This document shows positions 36,420 to 45,182 of a stretch of DNA of 64,000 bases, piece by piece. The position numbers and the translations under genes are program-made. The DNA is from Phaeobacter inhibens DSM 16374. GTDB lineage: Bacteria; Pseudomonadota; Alphaproteobacteria; Rhodobacterales; Rhodobacteraceae. A model generated the notes under the pieces. That model was not told the DNA's origin. It did no database searches and worked only from the letters and a program-made list of their open reading frames with translations. Position 1 is the stretch's first letter. Each line of letters starts with the position of its first letter. The stretch covers positions 244,504-308,503 of the forward strand of contig NZ_AXBB01000004.1 in NCBI RefSeq assembly GCF_000473105.1. Reading direction: 5' to 3'.

Positions 36420-38519
36420 ATGATTCTGCGACGAACTGCTGTGTCGACCTTTGCCCTGCTGGCCTCTGTGCCGGCAATGGCTGAAGTTGTCGAACTGGAA
36501 ACAATTATTGTAACTCAGGAAACCGGTGATGCCTTCTTTGGCAAGAGCGTTTCTCTTGATACCGGCACTGTGGCCAAAAACGGGGATGCCATCGCCGAGA
36601 CGCCTCGCTCGGTCACGGTGGTGACTGCTCAGGAGCTGGCGGAGCGCGGTGCCCAGAATGTGGAACAGGCGCTGCAATATTCTGCCGGGGTTGTGGGCGG
36701 CCAATGGGGGCTGGACAGCCGCGCCAACTGGTATCTGGTGCGCGGCTTTGACGCCAGCACCCTGCACGACGGGCTGCCTGCGCGTTATGGTTTTTACAAT
36801 GACACCAAGCCGGAACCCTTCCTGCTGAACAGCGTCGAGGTGCTGAAAGGGCCGTCCTCCGGGCTGTATGGCAGCGGCGCAGTGGGCGGCGTGGTGAACA
36901 CCACATCCAAGACCGCCGCACAGGAGGCGGAAAATCTGTTTCAGGTGCAGGTCGGATCTCATGACCGCAAACAGGCGGCGGTGGATGTCAGCGGTGATCT
37001 GAACGCCAGCGGCACTCTGCGCTATCGCTTTGTCGGTCTGCTGCGTGATGCGGAAACACAGGTTGATCATTCGCAGGATGATACTGTTGTGCTGGCGCCG
37101 TCGATCACCTGGCGGCCCAGCGACGATACGGAGCTGACCATTCTGGCCAACTATCAGAAAAGCGATGGCAGCCCGCTGATCCAGTTTGCCTCCATGGCGG
37201 GTACGCTGTTGCCTGCAACTGGCTTTGGCAATGGTGATTACCTGCCCAACAGCCTGTTTGTGGGGGAGCCGGGGTTTGACACGTTCAACACCGAACAGCG
37301 TGCCATCACGGCGATGTTCAAACACCGTTTCAACGCGGTCTGGAGCCTCAACGCCAATGCGCGCTATCTGGAGAGTGACGGCGAATACCAGCATGCCTGG
37401 TGGGCCTTCGACAACTTTGGCTCTGGGCGCTACAATCCCGATGGCACCATCAACCGGACCTTCTACCGGGCTGAAAACACGCTGAAGACCTGGGGGTTTG
37501 ATGCCTATGGCACGGCGGAATACCGGCTTGGTGGCTTTGATATGCGCACCATTATCGGGGCGAGCTATACGCGCGGCCATTACGACAGTGATACAGGCTA
37601 CGGTGCACAGGTTGGCCCGATTGATCCGTTCAACCCGGTCTATGTCGGTTACCCGACGGTCTCGGTGACGGATACGCCGGGGACCTCCATCACCGAAACC
37701 GGCGCTTATGTGCAGCAGCGTGCCAGCTATGATGACCGGCTGTTTGTCGATTTTGGTCTGCGCTATGGCAAGATCGAGAGCGGGCCGAGCAATGGCAGCT
37801 TTGGTGCGACCAGCACCGCGGCCAGTGACAGCGAATGGACCGGCAATGCGGCTGTGATGTACCGCTTTGACAACGGCATCGCACCCTACATTAGCTATGC
37901 TGAGAGCTTCCGTCAGGACGCCATTGGCAGCGATGTGAATGGCAAGGCGTTTGAGCCGACCCGTGGTGAGCAGTATGAGTTGGGTGTGAAATTTCAGCCA
38001 GCAGGCAGTGATACGCTGCTGACGGCGGCGGTGTTCGATCTGACCAAGTCCAATATGACGGTGGCGGATCCGGGCAATCCGGGCTTTCAGGTGCAGACCG
38101 GTGCCGCCTCGGCCAAGGGGTTGGAGCTGGAACTGTTCCACCGCTTTGGTGATCTGACGGTGGATGCGGCTTATACCTATCTTGATAGCGAAGATGCCGA
38201 AGGCGATTATATCGCGCAGGTGCCGAAGAATGCCGCCTCGCTGTGGCTGAACTACGCCCCTGAAGCGGGTGCCTTGCAGGGCTGGAGCTTTGGCGGCGGC
38301 TTGCGTTACAACGGCGAAGCCTGGGGCGGGACCGGGACCTATCTGACGCCGTCTTACACGCTGTATGATGCGGCGGTGTCCTACAGTCAGGACAATTGGC
38401 TGGTGTCGCTCAATGTGCAGAACCTCACGGATGAGCGGTATGTCACCACCTGTCAGGGCGGCGCTTGCTACTTTGGCGACGGGCGCAATATTGCGCTGAC
38501 ACTGACATCGAAGTTCTGA
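36420..38519 (+). CDS. TonB-dependent siderophore receptor
   Basis: 699 residues from ATG 36420 (GGAG upstream). The signal peptide ends at SVPAMA. A TonB-box-like ELETIIVT comes next, then the plug domain (ETPRSVTVVTAQELAERG, YLVRGFD and VEVLKGPSSGLYGSGAVGGVVNTTSK). The 22-strand barrel ends in TLTSKF. The plug signature is that of ferric siderophore receptors (TIGR01783-type). It converges on the operon encoding the matching ABC importer and Ton system. The siderophore itself cannot be named; no synthesis genes are present. Confidence 0.93.
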   Translation: MILRRTAVSTFALLASVPAMAEVVELETIIVTQETGDAFFGKSVSLDTGTVAKNGDAIAETPRSVTVVTAQELAERGAQNVEQALQYSAGVVGGQWGLDSRANWYLVRGFDASTLHDGLPARYGFYNDTKPEPFLLNSVEVLKGPSSGLYGSGAVGGVVNTTSKTAAQEAENLFQVQVGSHDRKQAAVDVSGDLNASGTLRYRFVGLLRDAETQVDHSQDDTVVLAPSITWRPSDDTELTILANYQKSDGSPLIQFASMAGTLLPATGFGNGDYLPNSLFVGEPGFDTFNTEQRAITAMFKHRFNAVWSLNANARYLESDGEYQHAWWAFDNFGSGRYNPDGTINRTFYRAENTLKTWGFDAYGTAEYRLGGFDMRTIIGASYTRGHYDSDTGYGAQVGPIDPFNPVYVGYPTVSVTDTPGTSITETGAYVQQRASYDDRLFVDFGLRYGKIESGPSNGSFGATSTAASDSEWTGNAAVMYRFDNGIAPYISYAESFRQDAIGSDVNGKAFEPTRGEQYELGVKFQPAGSDTLLTAAVFDLTKSNMTVADPGNPGFQVQTGAASAKGLELELFHRFGDLTVDAAYTYLDSEDAEGDYIAQVPKNAASLWLNYAPEAGALQGWSFGGGLRYNGEAWGGTGTYLTPSYTLYDAAVSYSQDNWLVSLNVQNLTDERYVTTCQGGACYFGDGRNIALTLTSKF

Positions 38520-38547
38520 GCCTGAACCCGTGTGAAGGGTGAACGAC

Positions 38548-38582
38548 AACTGCGTCCGCAAGATCTGCGGGCGCAGTTTTTT
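38548..38582 (+). terminator. Intrinsic terminator of the receptor gene
   Basis: 12-bp stem AACTGCGTCCGC / GCGGGCGCAGTT (one G-T pair), loop of seven, followed by TTTT. It lies 28 bases after the stop. Confidence 0.88.
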
Positions 38583-38616
38583 GTGTCGTGCGGACCGGTT
38601 TTGTAGGCCGAATATG

Positions 38617-38649
38617 CAAACGGCCCGCATGAGATCTGCGGGCCGTTTG
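38617..38649 (-). terminator. Hairpin at the end of the siderophore operon
   Basis: Perfect 12-bp stem CAAACGGCCCGC / GCGGGCCGTTTG with a nine-base loop. On the minus strand it lies 23 bases after the tonB stop. The T run is short (TTTG), so efficiency is uncertain. Confidence 0.6.
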
Positions 38650-38672
38650 GGAATTGCCATGGACCTGACGGG

Positions 38673-39533
38673 TTATTTTGAGAAGGTCATTGGCAGGGTG
38701 AAGGTCATTTGATTGAGCGTCAGCTGCTTGGGGGCGGCGGGAAACTTGCGCGCGCGCGCCACGGCCTTCAACGCGGCCTGATCCAGCGCTGCATTGCCGG
38801 AGGATTTGGCGATACGGTGGCTGATCAGCTGACCATTGCGCGCCACGGTGAGGCGCAGCAGCACCCGTCCGGTGGCGCGGGTGCCAGAGGTCCTGCGTTT
38901 GTTGCGTTCGACACGGGCGCGGATTTTTGCGCCCCAGATGGATTTGAGTTTCGCCTGTTGCCCGGCCTGCGCCGTCGCAGCGGCGGCGCGTCCGGCCTGA
39001 CCGGCCTGTGCGCCACCACCCGAACCGGCGGCACGTTGTTCGTTGCGGCCTGCCGAGGTCTGCTGGGCCTTTTGGGCGGTCTGCGGGGTCGGTTCCTGTT
39101 TGGGGCGCGGTTTGGCGCGGGGTTTTGCACGGGGGCGAAGATCAGGATCGGGTTGCGGCTCTGCCTTTGGCGGTGGTGGAGGTGGAGCGGGTGTGGTGTC
39201 CAGTTGCAGCTTGTCGTCCGGCGTGGGCTTGGCAAGGGCGATCTGCCGCGCGGCGCTGGGTGCCTGGGCCAGTTCGAACTGGGGCACCACGGGGGCGGTC
39301 GGGGCGGTCTGCGGTGGTGTCAGGGCGATGTCGATCTGCGGCTGGGTCTGCGGCGGGCGCTCCCAGGTTTCGACCATCTCGGCGACGGTGGCGCTGGCGG
39401 CCTGCACCGAGACCATGGCATCGCCGCCCCCGCCGCTGGCCTCAGCACCGGATTTGGGCGCGCTGGCAAAGAGCACCACGTGAAGCACCGTGGCGATCCC
39501 GGCAAAAACGGTGAGTTCGGTTGCACGTTTCAT
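38673..39533 (-). CDS. tonB: TonB energy transducer
   Basis: 286 residues. An N-terminal anchor (ELTVFAGIATVLHVVLFASA) is followed by a long Pro/Gln/Lys-rich periplasmic spacer (PAPPPPPPKAEPQP; RPRAKPRAKPRPKQE). The C-terminal TonB domain contains GRVLLRLTVARNGQLISHRIAKSSGNAALDQAALKAVARA. It transmits proton-motive force to the outer-membrane receptor. Its ATG overlaps the stop of exbD by four bases. It is the last gene of the operon. Confidence 0.9.
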   Translation of the reverse strand: MKRATELTVFAGIATVLHVVLFASAPKSGAEASGGGGDAMVSVQAASATVAEMVETWERPPQTQPQIDIALTPPQTAPTAPVVPQFELAQAPSAARQIALAKPTPDDKLQLDTTPAPPPPPPKAEPQPDPDLRPRAKPRAKPRPKQEPTPQTAQKAQQTSAGRNEQRAAGSGGGAQAGQAGRAAAATAQAGQQAKLKSIWGAKIRARVERNKRRTSGTRATGRVLLRLTVARNGQLISHRIAKSSGNAALDQAALKAVARARKFPAAPKQLTLNQMTFTLPMTFSK

Positions 39534-39907
39534 TGCGGGCGCACCACCAGTTCGGCGTTGGCCAGCCCGGCCTCGGCCAGTTGTCGCAGGATCCGCGCCA
39601 GATCTGTTGCCTGCAGCCGCGCATCGGCGCGCAGCTGCACGGTATTGCCGGGTGCACTGGCAAGTCGGCTGAGCGCGGCGGGGCCTTCGCTGCCGTCGAA
39701 ATGCAGCCGCCCCGTGGCGTCGATATAAAGCACATCGTCGGATTTGGCCTCGCCCTCCAGCCCGGCGTCGGGCGGGGTCACCTCAAACGGGTCAGGCTGG
39801 GCAAGGCGCGAGGTCATCAGGAAGAAGATCAACAGCAGGAACACCACGTTGATCATCGGCACGATGGATTCACCGCGCGCGCGGCGGGGGGGATCGGTCA
39901 GGTCCAT
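39530..39907 (-). CDS. exbD: ExbD biopolymer transport protein, copy 2
   Basis: 125 residues, GGAGG upstream. One helix (PMINVVFLLLIFFLMTSRL) has Asn where most ExbD/TolR proteins have the proton-carrying Asp (PMIDV). The periplasmic domain follows (VQLRADARLQATDLARILRQLAEAGLANAELVV). Two ExbD genes side by side, one with Asp and one with Asn, suggest a hetero-oligomeric complex in which only one carries the proton site. Confidence 0.88.
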   Translation of the reverse strand: MDLTDPPRRARGESIVPMINVVFLLLIFFLMTSRLAQPDPFEVTPPDAGLEGEAKSDDVLYIDATGRLHFDGSEGPAALSRLASAPGNTVQLRADARLQATDLARILRQLAEAGLANAELVVRPQ

Positions 39908-39916
39908 AGGGCCTCC

Positions 39917-40294
39917 TCACTCCACCAGAACAAAATTGGTGAACCCCGCCTGCCGGAGCAGGCTGGTCACATCGGTGATGCGTTGCAGATCGGCCTGATC
40001 CCGCCCGCGCAACACCAGCATGTCGCCGGGGCTGTCCATCAGCGGGGCCAAGGCCTCGGCCAGGTTGCTGTCGGCCACCGGCAGCCCGTTCAGGTCCAGA
40101 TTGCCCGCGCCGATACCGATCAGCCGGGGCGGGCCGGTGTAGCTGCCGCCCTGACCTGCAAGCGGCAGGTCCAGCACCGCATCGGTGCCAAAGCGGGACG
40201 CCAGCATGAAAAACACCAGCAGCAGAAACACCACGTCGATCATCGGCGTCAGGCTGGGTTTGCGCCGGGGTTTCTGGGCTTGGGTGAACTGCAT
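39917..40294 (-). CDS. exbD: ExbD biopolymer transport protein, copy 1
   Basis: 125 residues. The helix motif SLTPMIDVVFLLLVFFMLASRF retains the conserved Asp. The periplasmic domain contains MLVLRGRDQADLQRITDVTSLLRQAGFTNFVLV. With ExbB it forms the proton channel driving TonB. It begins four bases after the exbB stop and ends nine bases before exbD copy 2. Confidence 0.9.
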   Translation of the reverse strand: MQFTQAQKPRRKPSLTPMIDVVFLLLVFFMLASRFGTDAVLDLPLAGQGGSYTGPPRLIGIGAGNLDLNGLPVADSNLAEALAPLMDSPGDMLVLRGRDQADLQRITDVTSLLRQAGFTNFVLVE

Positions 40295-40298
40295 CGGG

Positions 40299-41282
40299 TT
40301 ACTCAGCGGCGAGTTTCAGCGACTGCGGCTGATGGGCGACAAAGATGCGGGTGGCGCTGTCTTCAACGTCGCGGCGAATGCGGGTGATCACGGCCTCAAA
40401 CCAAGTCAGCGCGGCGGAGGCGGGGATAGCCACGGCCATGCCGGCAGCGGTGGTCAACAGCGCCTCCCAGATACCGCCGGCCAGCAGCGCGGGATCGGCC
40501 TTGGACCCGGCGGCCTGCAGCGCCTGAAAGGCCGCGATCATGCCCAGAACCGTGCCCAGAAGGCCCAGGAGCGGGGCAATGGTGGCAATCAGTTCCAGCG
40601 CGCCAAGGCCGGTACCGGCCGAGGCCAGATGCAGTTTGGCCACGCGGGCGGTTTCCTCGCGGGCGCGATCTTCGGGCAGGGTGCAGACGGAGGCCAGCGC
40701 GGAGGCGACGACTTTGGAGCGGATGCCCCGTCGGCCCCGGACGATGTCGCGGGCGGTGTCCTGTTCGCCCCTCTCAAAGGCGGCGACGGCGCGACCCGCC
40801 TTGCCCCGCGACCAGGCGCCGATCAGCGCCAACCGCCAGATTTTCCACAGGATCAGCGCCAGCGTGATCACTGAAAGCGCCGCAATCGCCCAAATCGACG
40901 GCCCGCCGTCGCGCAGGAACTTGACCGCTTGCGCCGCCGCGTCGCTGGCGGTTTCAGCCAGCATCTCCTGCTGGGAGAGCGCTGCCTCGGGTCGGGGCAC
41001 GGGCGTTGCTGCGGGCGTGTCATTGAGCGCGGGGCTGCTGTCGGCTGCGGGTGTTGTCTCGTTGGTGGGGCCTGCACCATCGTCAGTGGCTGTCGCGGGG
41101 GCGCTGGTGTCGGAGAGGCCCGGTGTCGGCGTTTCACCCGAGACGGCGGGCGCCGTGGTGGCTGGCGATTGCGTGGTGATTTGCGGCGCGGATGTGGTCG
41201 GGGCAGCGGGGGCCTCCTGCGCCACAGCAAGCGAGGGGATCAACAACAGCGCGGCAAGGGCCGCTGGTCTGCGAAGGGTCAT
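40299..41282 (-). CDS. exbB: ExbB (MotA/TolQ/ExbB proton channel)
   Basis: 327 residues from ATG 41282 (TGGAG upstream). The signal peptide (ALAALLLIPSLAVAQ) is followed by about 90 residues rich in Pro, Thr and Ala. The three-helix channel domain then contains LIATIAPLLGLLGTVLGMIAAFQAL and GIWEALLTTAAGMAVAIPASAAL, the conserved ExbB/TolQ motifs. The Pro/Thr-rich periplasmic extension is common in alphaproteobacterial ExbB. ATGA overlap with the reductase gene upstream indicates coupling. Confidence 0.92.
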   Translation of the reverse strand: MTLRRPAALAALLLIPSLAVAQEAPAAPTTSAPQITTQSPATTAPAVSGETPTPGLSDTSAPATATDDGAGPTNETTPAADSSPALNDTPAATPVPRPEAALSQQEMLAETASDAAAQAVKFLRDGGPSIWAIAALSVITLALILWKIWRLALIGAWSRGKAGRAVAAFERGEQDTARDIVRGRRGIRSKVVASALASVCTLPEDRAREETARVAKLHLASAGTGLGALELIATIAPLLGLLGTVLGMIAAFQALQAAGSKADPALLAGGIWEALLTTAAGMAVAIPASAALTWFEAVITRIRRDVEDSATRIFVAHQPQSLKLAAE

Positions 41283-42343
41283 GACTGGCTCCAATAGGCA
41301 GCGATATAGCCTTGTCCGGGGCTTTTCCGGGGGGCGGGTTTGTCCTGCTTTATGGCGGCGCGCAGGCGCTGCACGTCGGATTTCTCGCAGGCAAACCACA
41401 GGAAATGATCGGGGCGTTCGGCACGGGCGGTCAGGGCCAGATCGCACAGACTTTGCTGGTCAGCGTGGCGCAGCCAAGTGACGGAGATGCCCTCCGGCGC
41501 GGCGACAGGGTAGCCACAATCGGCCCCGTCTCCGGCGAGGAAGACCGCTGCTCCGCGACTGTCACGCGGCAGGGTTTCCAGAATGCGCGCGGCGGCGGGC
41601 AGGGCGGTTTCATCGGCATAGATCAGGATCTGCGAGGTCTGCGGAATGCCGCCACCGCCGGGACCTGCAATCCTGAGCGTATCACCGGGTTTGGCGCCGA
41701 GAACCCAATTGGTGGCGCGGCCACCATCGTGCAGGAAGATGTCAAAGGTCATCTCTCCGGCGGCATGGTCGATATGGCGGGTGGTGTAGACCGGGCGGTG
41801 CAGGGATTTGTCACCCAGAGGCCAGACGGTGGCGCCGTTTCCAGCAACACGGGGCCACTCGGGATCGGCGCAATCCGCAGCGGGCAACAGCAGCCGGAAA
41901 TGAATGGCGTCCTCCTGAAAGCTGCTCAGATCCGCCGCTTTCACCCGGACCCGCAGGAAGGCGCGGCCCACCGGGGTGATCGATTGCACGGTGGTGACAT
42001 GCACGTTCGGGGGAAGCGCGCCGACGGTGGCGGTGTCCGACCAGCGCAGGGTCTGGGACAGGCCGGGCTGGAGCTCCTCCAGATGCTCGGCAAACCCATC
42101 CTTCAGCATATGCAGACGGTCGGGCAGGGCGGCAGAGACGCGGATCTCGATACCGTCACCCTGTGCTGTGAAATGGTAATGGCCAAAGCCGGGCACCTCG
42201 ACCGTGACGGCGCTGTCGGTGTCTTCGATCACCGGCAGCTCATGCTCCTGTGCCATGGCGACAAGGGGCGGGCGCAGGGTGCCAAATGGCAGTGTGGACA
42301 GGGTGGCGGTGGTCTGTAGCGGGAAGGTCGGGTTGATGGTCAT
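41279..42343 (-). CDS. Siderophore-interacting protein with N-terminal DUF2218-like domain
   Basis: 354 residues from ATG 42343; a GTG at 42358 that overlaps the ATPase stop is also possible. Residues to about 95 resemble DUF2218 (VEVPGFGHYHFTAQGDGIEIRVSA and LHMLKDGFAEHLEEL). The rest is a SIP flavoreductase: FLRVRVKAADLSSF, the FAD site RPVYTTRHID, TFDIFLHDGGRATNWV and the C-terminal FLWFACEKSDVQRLRAAI. It releases iron from the imported ferric siderophore by reduction. The fusion places both activities in one cytoplasmic protein. Confidence 0.87.
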   Translation of the reverse strand: MTINPTFPLQTTATLSTLPFGTLRPPLVAMAQEHELPVIEDTDSAVTVEVPGFGHYHFTAQGDGIEIRVSAALPDRLHMLKDGFAEHLEELQPGLSQTLRWSDTATVGALPPNVHVTTVQSITPVGRAFLRVRVKAADLSSFQEDAIHFRLLLPAADCADPEWPRVAGNGATVWPLGDKSLHRPVYTTRHIDHAAGEMTFDIFLHDGGRATNWVLGAKPGDTLRIAGPGGGGIPQTSQILIYADETALPAAARILETLPRDSRGAAVFLAGDGADCGYPVAAPEGISVTWLRHADQQSLCDLALTARAERPDHFLWFACEKSDVQRLRAAIKQDKPAPRKSPGQGYIAAYWSQS

Positions 42344-42354
42344 GGTGGTCTCAC

Positions 42355-43137
42355 TCACTCCGGGATGACATGCGGGCTGCCGTGGACGGGATCGGCAATG
42401 ATCCGGCAGGGCAGGGCGAAGACGGATTGCATGACGCCTTCGGTGATCACCTCATCCGGAGGACCTTCGCAGAAGACCTGCCCATCCTTCAGCGCGATCA
42501 TATGGCTGGCAAAGCGTGCGGCCAGATTGATGTCATGCAGCACCATGACCACGGTACGCCCGGTGTCCCGGTTGAGCTGCTGCACCAGTTTAAGCAGTTC
42601 GATCTGATGCGGCAGATCGAGGTAGGTCGTGGGTTCATCAAGCAGCAGGATGTCTGTGTCCTGGGCCAGCGCCATGGCGATCCAGGCACGTTGGCGCTGC
42701 CCGCCGGAGAGCGCCTCAAGCGGGCGATCGGCATGGGGTGCCATATGGGTCAGATCAAGCGCGCGGGTGACTGCCTCGGCATCCTGTCTGGACCATTGCC
42801 GCAGCGGGGATTGATGCGGGGTGCGGCCACGGGTGGCGAGGTCGCGTACGGTCAGCCCCTCCGGGGCGGTGGGGGTCTGCGGCAGGATCGCAAGCCGCTG
42901 CGCCACGGCGCGGCTGCCCTGTCGGTGGATCGCCTTGCCATCCAACAGCACCTGACCCTTGCCCGCAGGCTGCAGCCGCGCCAGCGCCCGCAGCAGGGTG
43001 GATTTGCCACAGGCGTTGGGGCCGACGATCACGGTGAGTGCACCATCGGGGAGATCTGTCGACAGACTGTTGAGCACGGGTGTGCGGCTGTAGGACACCG
43101 AGAGATCCTCGGCGCGCAGGCGGGCGGTGGCAGCCAT
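42355..43137 (-). CDS. Iron-siderophore ABC transporter ATP-binding protein
   Basis: 260 residues from ATG 43137, eight bases after AAGGAG and overlapping the permease stop. Walker A GPNACGKST, Q-loop LAILPQTP, signature LSGGQRQRAWIAMAL, Walker B ILLLDEPTTYLD and switch His in MVLHDINLAARFA are all present, as in FecE/FhuC. It powers import of the ferric siderophore. Confidence 0.94.
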   Translation of the reverse strand: MAATARLRAEDLSVSYSRTPVLNSLSTDLPDGALTVIVGPNACGKSTLLRALARLQPAGKGQVLLDGKAIHRQGSRAVAQRLAILPQTPTAPEGLTVRDLATRGRTPHQSPLRQWSRQDAEAVTRALDLTHMAPHADRPLEALSGGQRQRAWIAMALAQDTDILLLDEPTTYLDLPHQIELLKLVQQLNRDTGRTVVMVLHDINLAARFASHMIALKDGQVFCEGPPDEVITEGVMQSVFALPCRIIADPVHGSPHVIPE

Positions 43138-44153
43138 CACAGGGCTCCTTTTCTGAATTGGGCCAAGAGCAGCCAGATCAGTACCGGGGCGCCGATCAGT
43201 GCGGTGAAGACACCGGCGGGCAGCTGGATCATCGGGACCGCGCGGGCAGCAGTATCGGCCATAAGAGTGATCAGCGCGCCGGACGCCGCGGCGGCCAGCA
43301 GGACCGGTCGGCCATTGGGGATCAGGCGGCGGGCGATGGGACCAGCGGCGAAGGCCACGAAGGGCAACGGACCTGCCGTGCTGACAGCCAATGCGGCGAG
43401 CAGGATGCCGGTGCCGGTGACGGCAAGTCTGAGCGGTGACAGCGCCATCCCCAGCCCGGTTGCGATATCATCGGCCATGCCCAGCCGGGTGAGCGGGAAT
43501 TGCAGCCAGACCAGCGCCGGAGCCAGCAGCAGCAGGCCGCCCCAGACGAGGGCAACATCGCTCCAGCTGCGGGCGTTCAGCGTGCCGATCAGCCATTGCG
43601 CCATATCAGCGGCGGTCTGGGCATCCATGCGGCTGATCAGAAGGTCTCCGATTGCGGTCAGCACGAGGCTGGCCCCAACGCCGGTCAGGATCAGCCGATA
43701 GGGCGGCAGGCCACGCGACCAGGCCAAGAGGGTCACCACGGCGGCGGTGATGAGCGCGCCGGCAATGGCACCGGGCAGCACCATGCCACCGGTGAGCATC
43801 ATCGCGACCAGCGCGCCGCAGCTGGCCCCGGCGTTGAAGCCGATCACATCGGGAGAAGCCAGCGGGTTGCGCATCATGGTCTGAAACATCGCGCCAGAGA
43901 GGCCAAAAGCAGCGCCTGCCCCAAGTGCGGTCAGGATGCGCGGCATGCGATGGTCCAGCAGGATCATCTGCTGGATCGCGGTGCCGCCACCGGTCAGGAT
44001 CTCCTGCATATCCGCAAGGCGCAGCGGGTAGCTGCCAAGGGTCAGGGCCAGCAGGGCCGTCATCAGCAGGACGCTGAGCAACAGGGTCGCGGTGAGGACC
44101 GCGCGGCGGGATATCTGCACTGACAGGCTGGAGAGGCGGAGGGTCCAGATCAT
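43137..44153 (-). CDS. Iron-siderophore ABC transporter permease (FecCD family), second
   Basis: 338 residues from ATG 44153, whose ATGA overlaps the stop of the first permease. The frame stays open far upstream inside that gene, but those residues are not coding-like. There are about nine to ten helices. FecCD signatures are GAMFQTMMRNPLASPDVIGFNAGASCGAL and the C-terminal LPAGVFTALIGAPVLIWLL. It pairs with the first permease to form the pore. Confidence 0.93.
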   Translation of the reverse strand: MIWTLRLSSLSVQISRRAVLTATLLLSVLLMTALLALTLGSYPLRLADMQEILTGGGTAIQQMILLDHRMPRILTALGAGAAFGLSGAMFQTMMRNPLASPDVIGFNAGASCGALVAMMLTGGMVLPGAIAGALITAAVVTLLAWSRGLPPYRLILTGVGASLVLTAIGDLLISRMDAQTAADMAQWLIGTLNARSWSDVALVWGGLLLLAPALVWLQFPLTRLGMADDIATGLGMALSPLRLAVTGTGILLAALAVSTAGPLPFVAFAAGPIARRLIPNGRPVLLAAAASGALITLMADTAARAVPMIQLPAGVFTALIGAPVLIWLLLAQFRKGAL

Positions 44154-45181
44154 AGCTTGCGCACCCCGTTGCGACGGACCAGCCAGATCAGCACCGGCCC
44201 GCCAATCAGCGCAGTCATCACCCCGGCCTGCATATTGCCACCAAAGAGGGCCAGCCGACCAAGGAGATCCGCCGCGATCAGCAGCAGCGCGCCGAACACG
44301 GCAGAGAAGGCCAGTGACCAGCCAATCGCAGGTCCCGCGGCCCAGCGGGCCATATGCGGTACGATCAGCCCGGCAAAGGCAATCGGCCCGGCCATGGCAA
44401 CGGTTGCGCCACAAAGGAGCACAATCGCGGCCCCGGCAGTGAGCCGTGTGAGCCCGGTGCGCACGCCCAGCCCCTTGGCGGTGTCCTCGCCCAGCATCAG
44501 CGCGTTGAGGCCGAAGCCTGCGATGATGGCCAGCAGAGCGCCCAGAATGAGAAACGGCAGCAGGGACTGGAGCGTGGCGGGCAGAATGCCGTCGAACCCG
44601 CCCAGCACCCAGAAACGATAGACATCCAGCGTCTGCCGACTGACCAGCAGCAGGGCGCGGGTGAGCGCGAGAAACAGCGCGCTGACAGCGGCCCCGGCCA
44701 GGATCAGGCGCAGCGGATTGGCCTGACTGCCACCACCAAGGAGGAACACCAGAACGGATGCGGCAAGACCGCCACCGAGGGCCACCCAGATGAACTCTGC
44801 CGGATCGGTCACGCCCAGAACAAGAATGCACAGCACAACCCCAAGGGCTGCCCCACCGTTGATCCCCAGCAGGCCGGGATCGGCCAGCGGATTGCGGGTC
44901 ATCGCCTGAATTAGCGCGCCAGACATACCAAGGGCGGCGCCCGCCAGCCCGGCCCCGATCAACCGCGGCAGGCGCATATTGCGAACCACAATATGATCGG
45001 CCTTGTTCGGGTCATAGCTGGTCAAAGCGCCCCAGATGTCAGCCCAGCCGGTGGCGCGTGCGCCAAGGCTGAGGGCGGCAATGGACAGCAGACAGAGCGC
45101 AAGCAGCGCGGTCCCAAGCCACAGCAGCCGCAGATCGCCAGAGCGGGATTGCCGTGGCAGTGTGAGTGTCGACGCGGTCAT
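44150..45181 (-). CDS. Iron-siderophore ABC transporter permease (FecCD family), first
   Basis: 343 residues from ATG 45181 after GGAGGCTCC. The signatures are GAALGMSGALIQAMTRNPLADPGLLGINGGAALGV and MQAGVMTALIGGPVLIWLV. It is a paralogue of the second permease. It starts one base after the binding-protein stop codon. Confidence 0.93.
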   Translation of the reverse strand: MTASTLTLPRQSRSGDLRLLWLGTALLALCLLSIAALSLGARATGWADIWGALTSYDPNKADHIVVRNMRLPRLIGAGLAGAALGMSGALIQAMTRNPLADPGLLGINGGAALGVVLCILVLGVTDPAEFIWVALGGGLAASVLVFLLGGGSQANPLRLILAGAAVSALFLALTRALLLVSRQTLDVYRFWVLGGFDGILPATLQSLLPFLILGALLAIIAGFGLNALMLGEDTAKGLGVRTGLTRLTAGAAIVLLCGATVAMAGPIAFAGLIVPHMARWAAGPAIGWSLAFSAVFGALLLIAADLLGRLALFGGNMQAGVMTALIGGPVLIWLVRRNGVRKL

Positions 45182-45182
45182 G

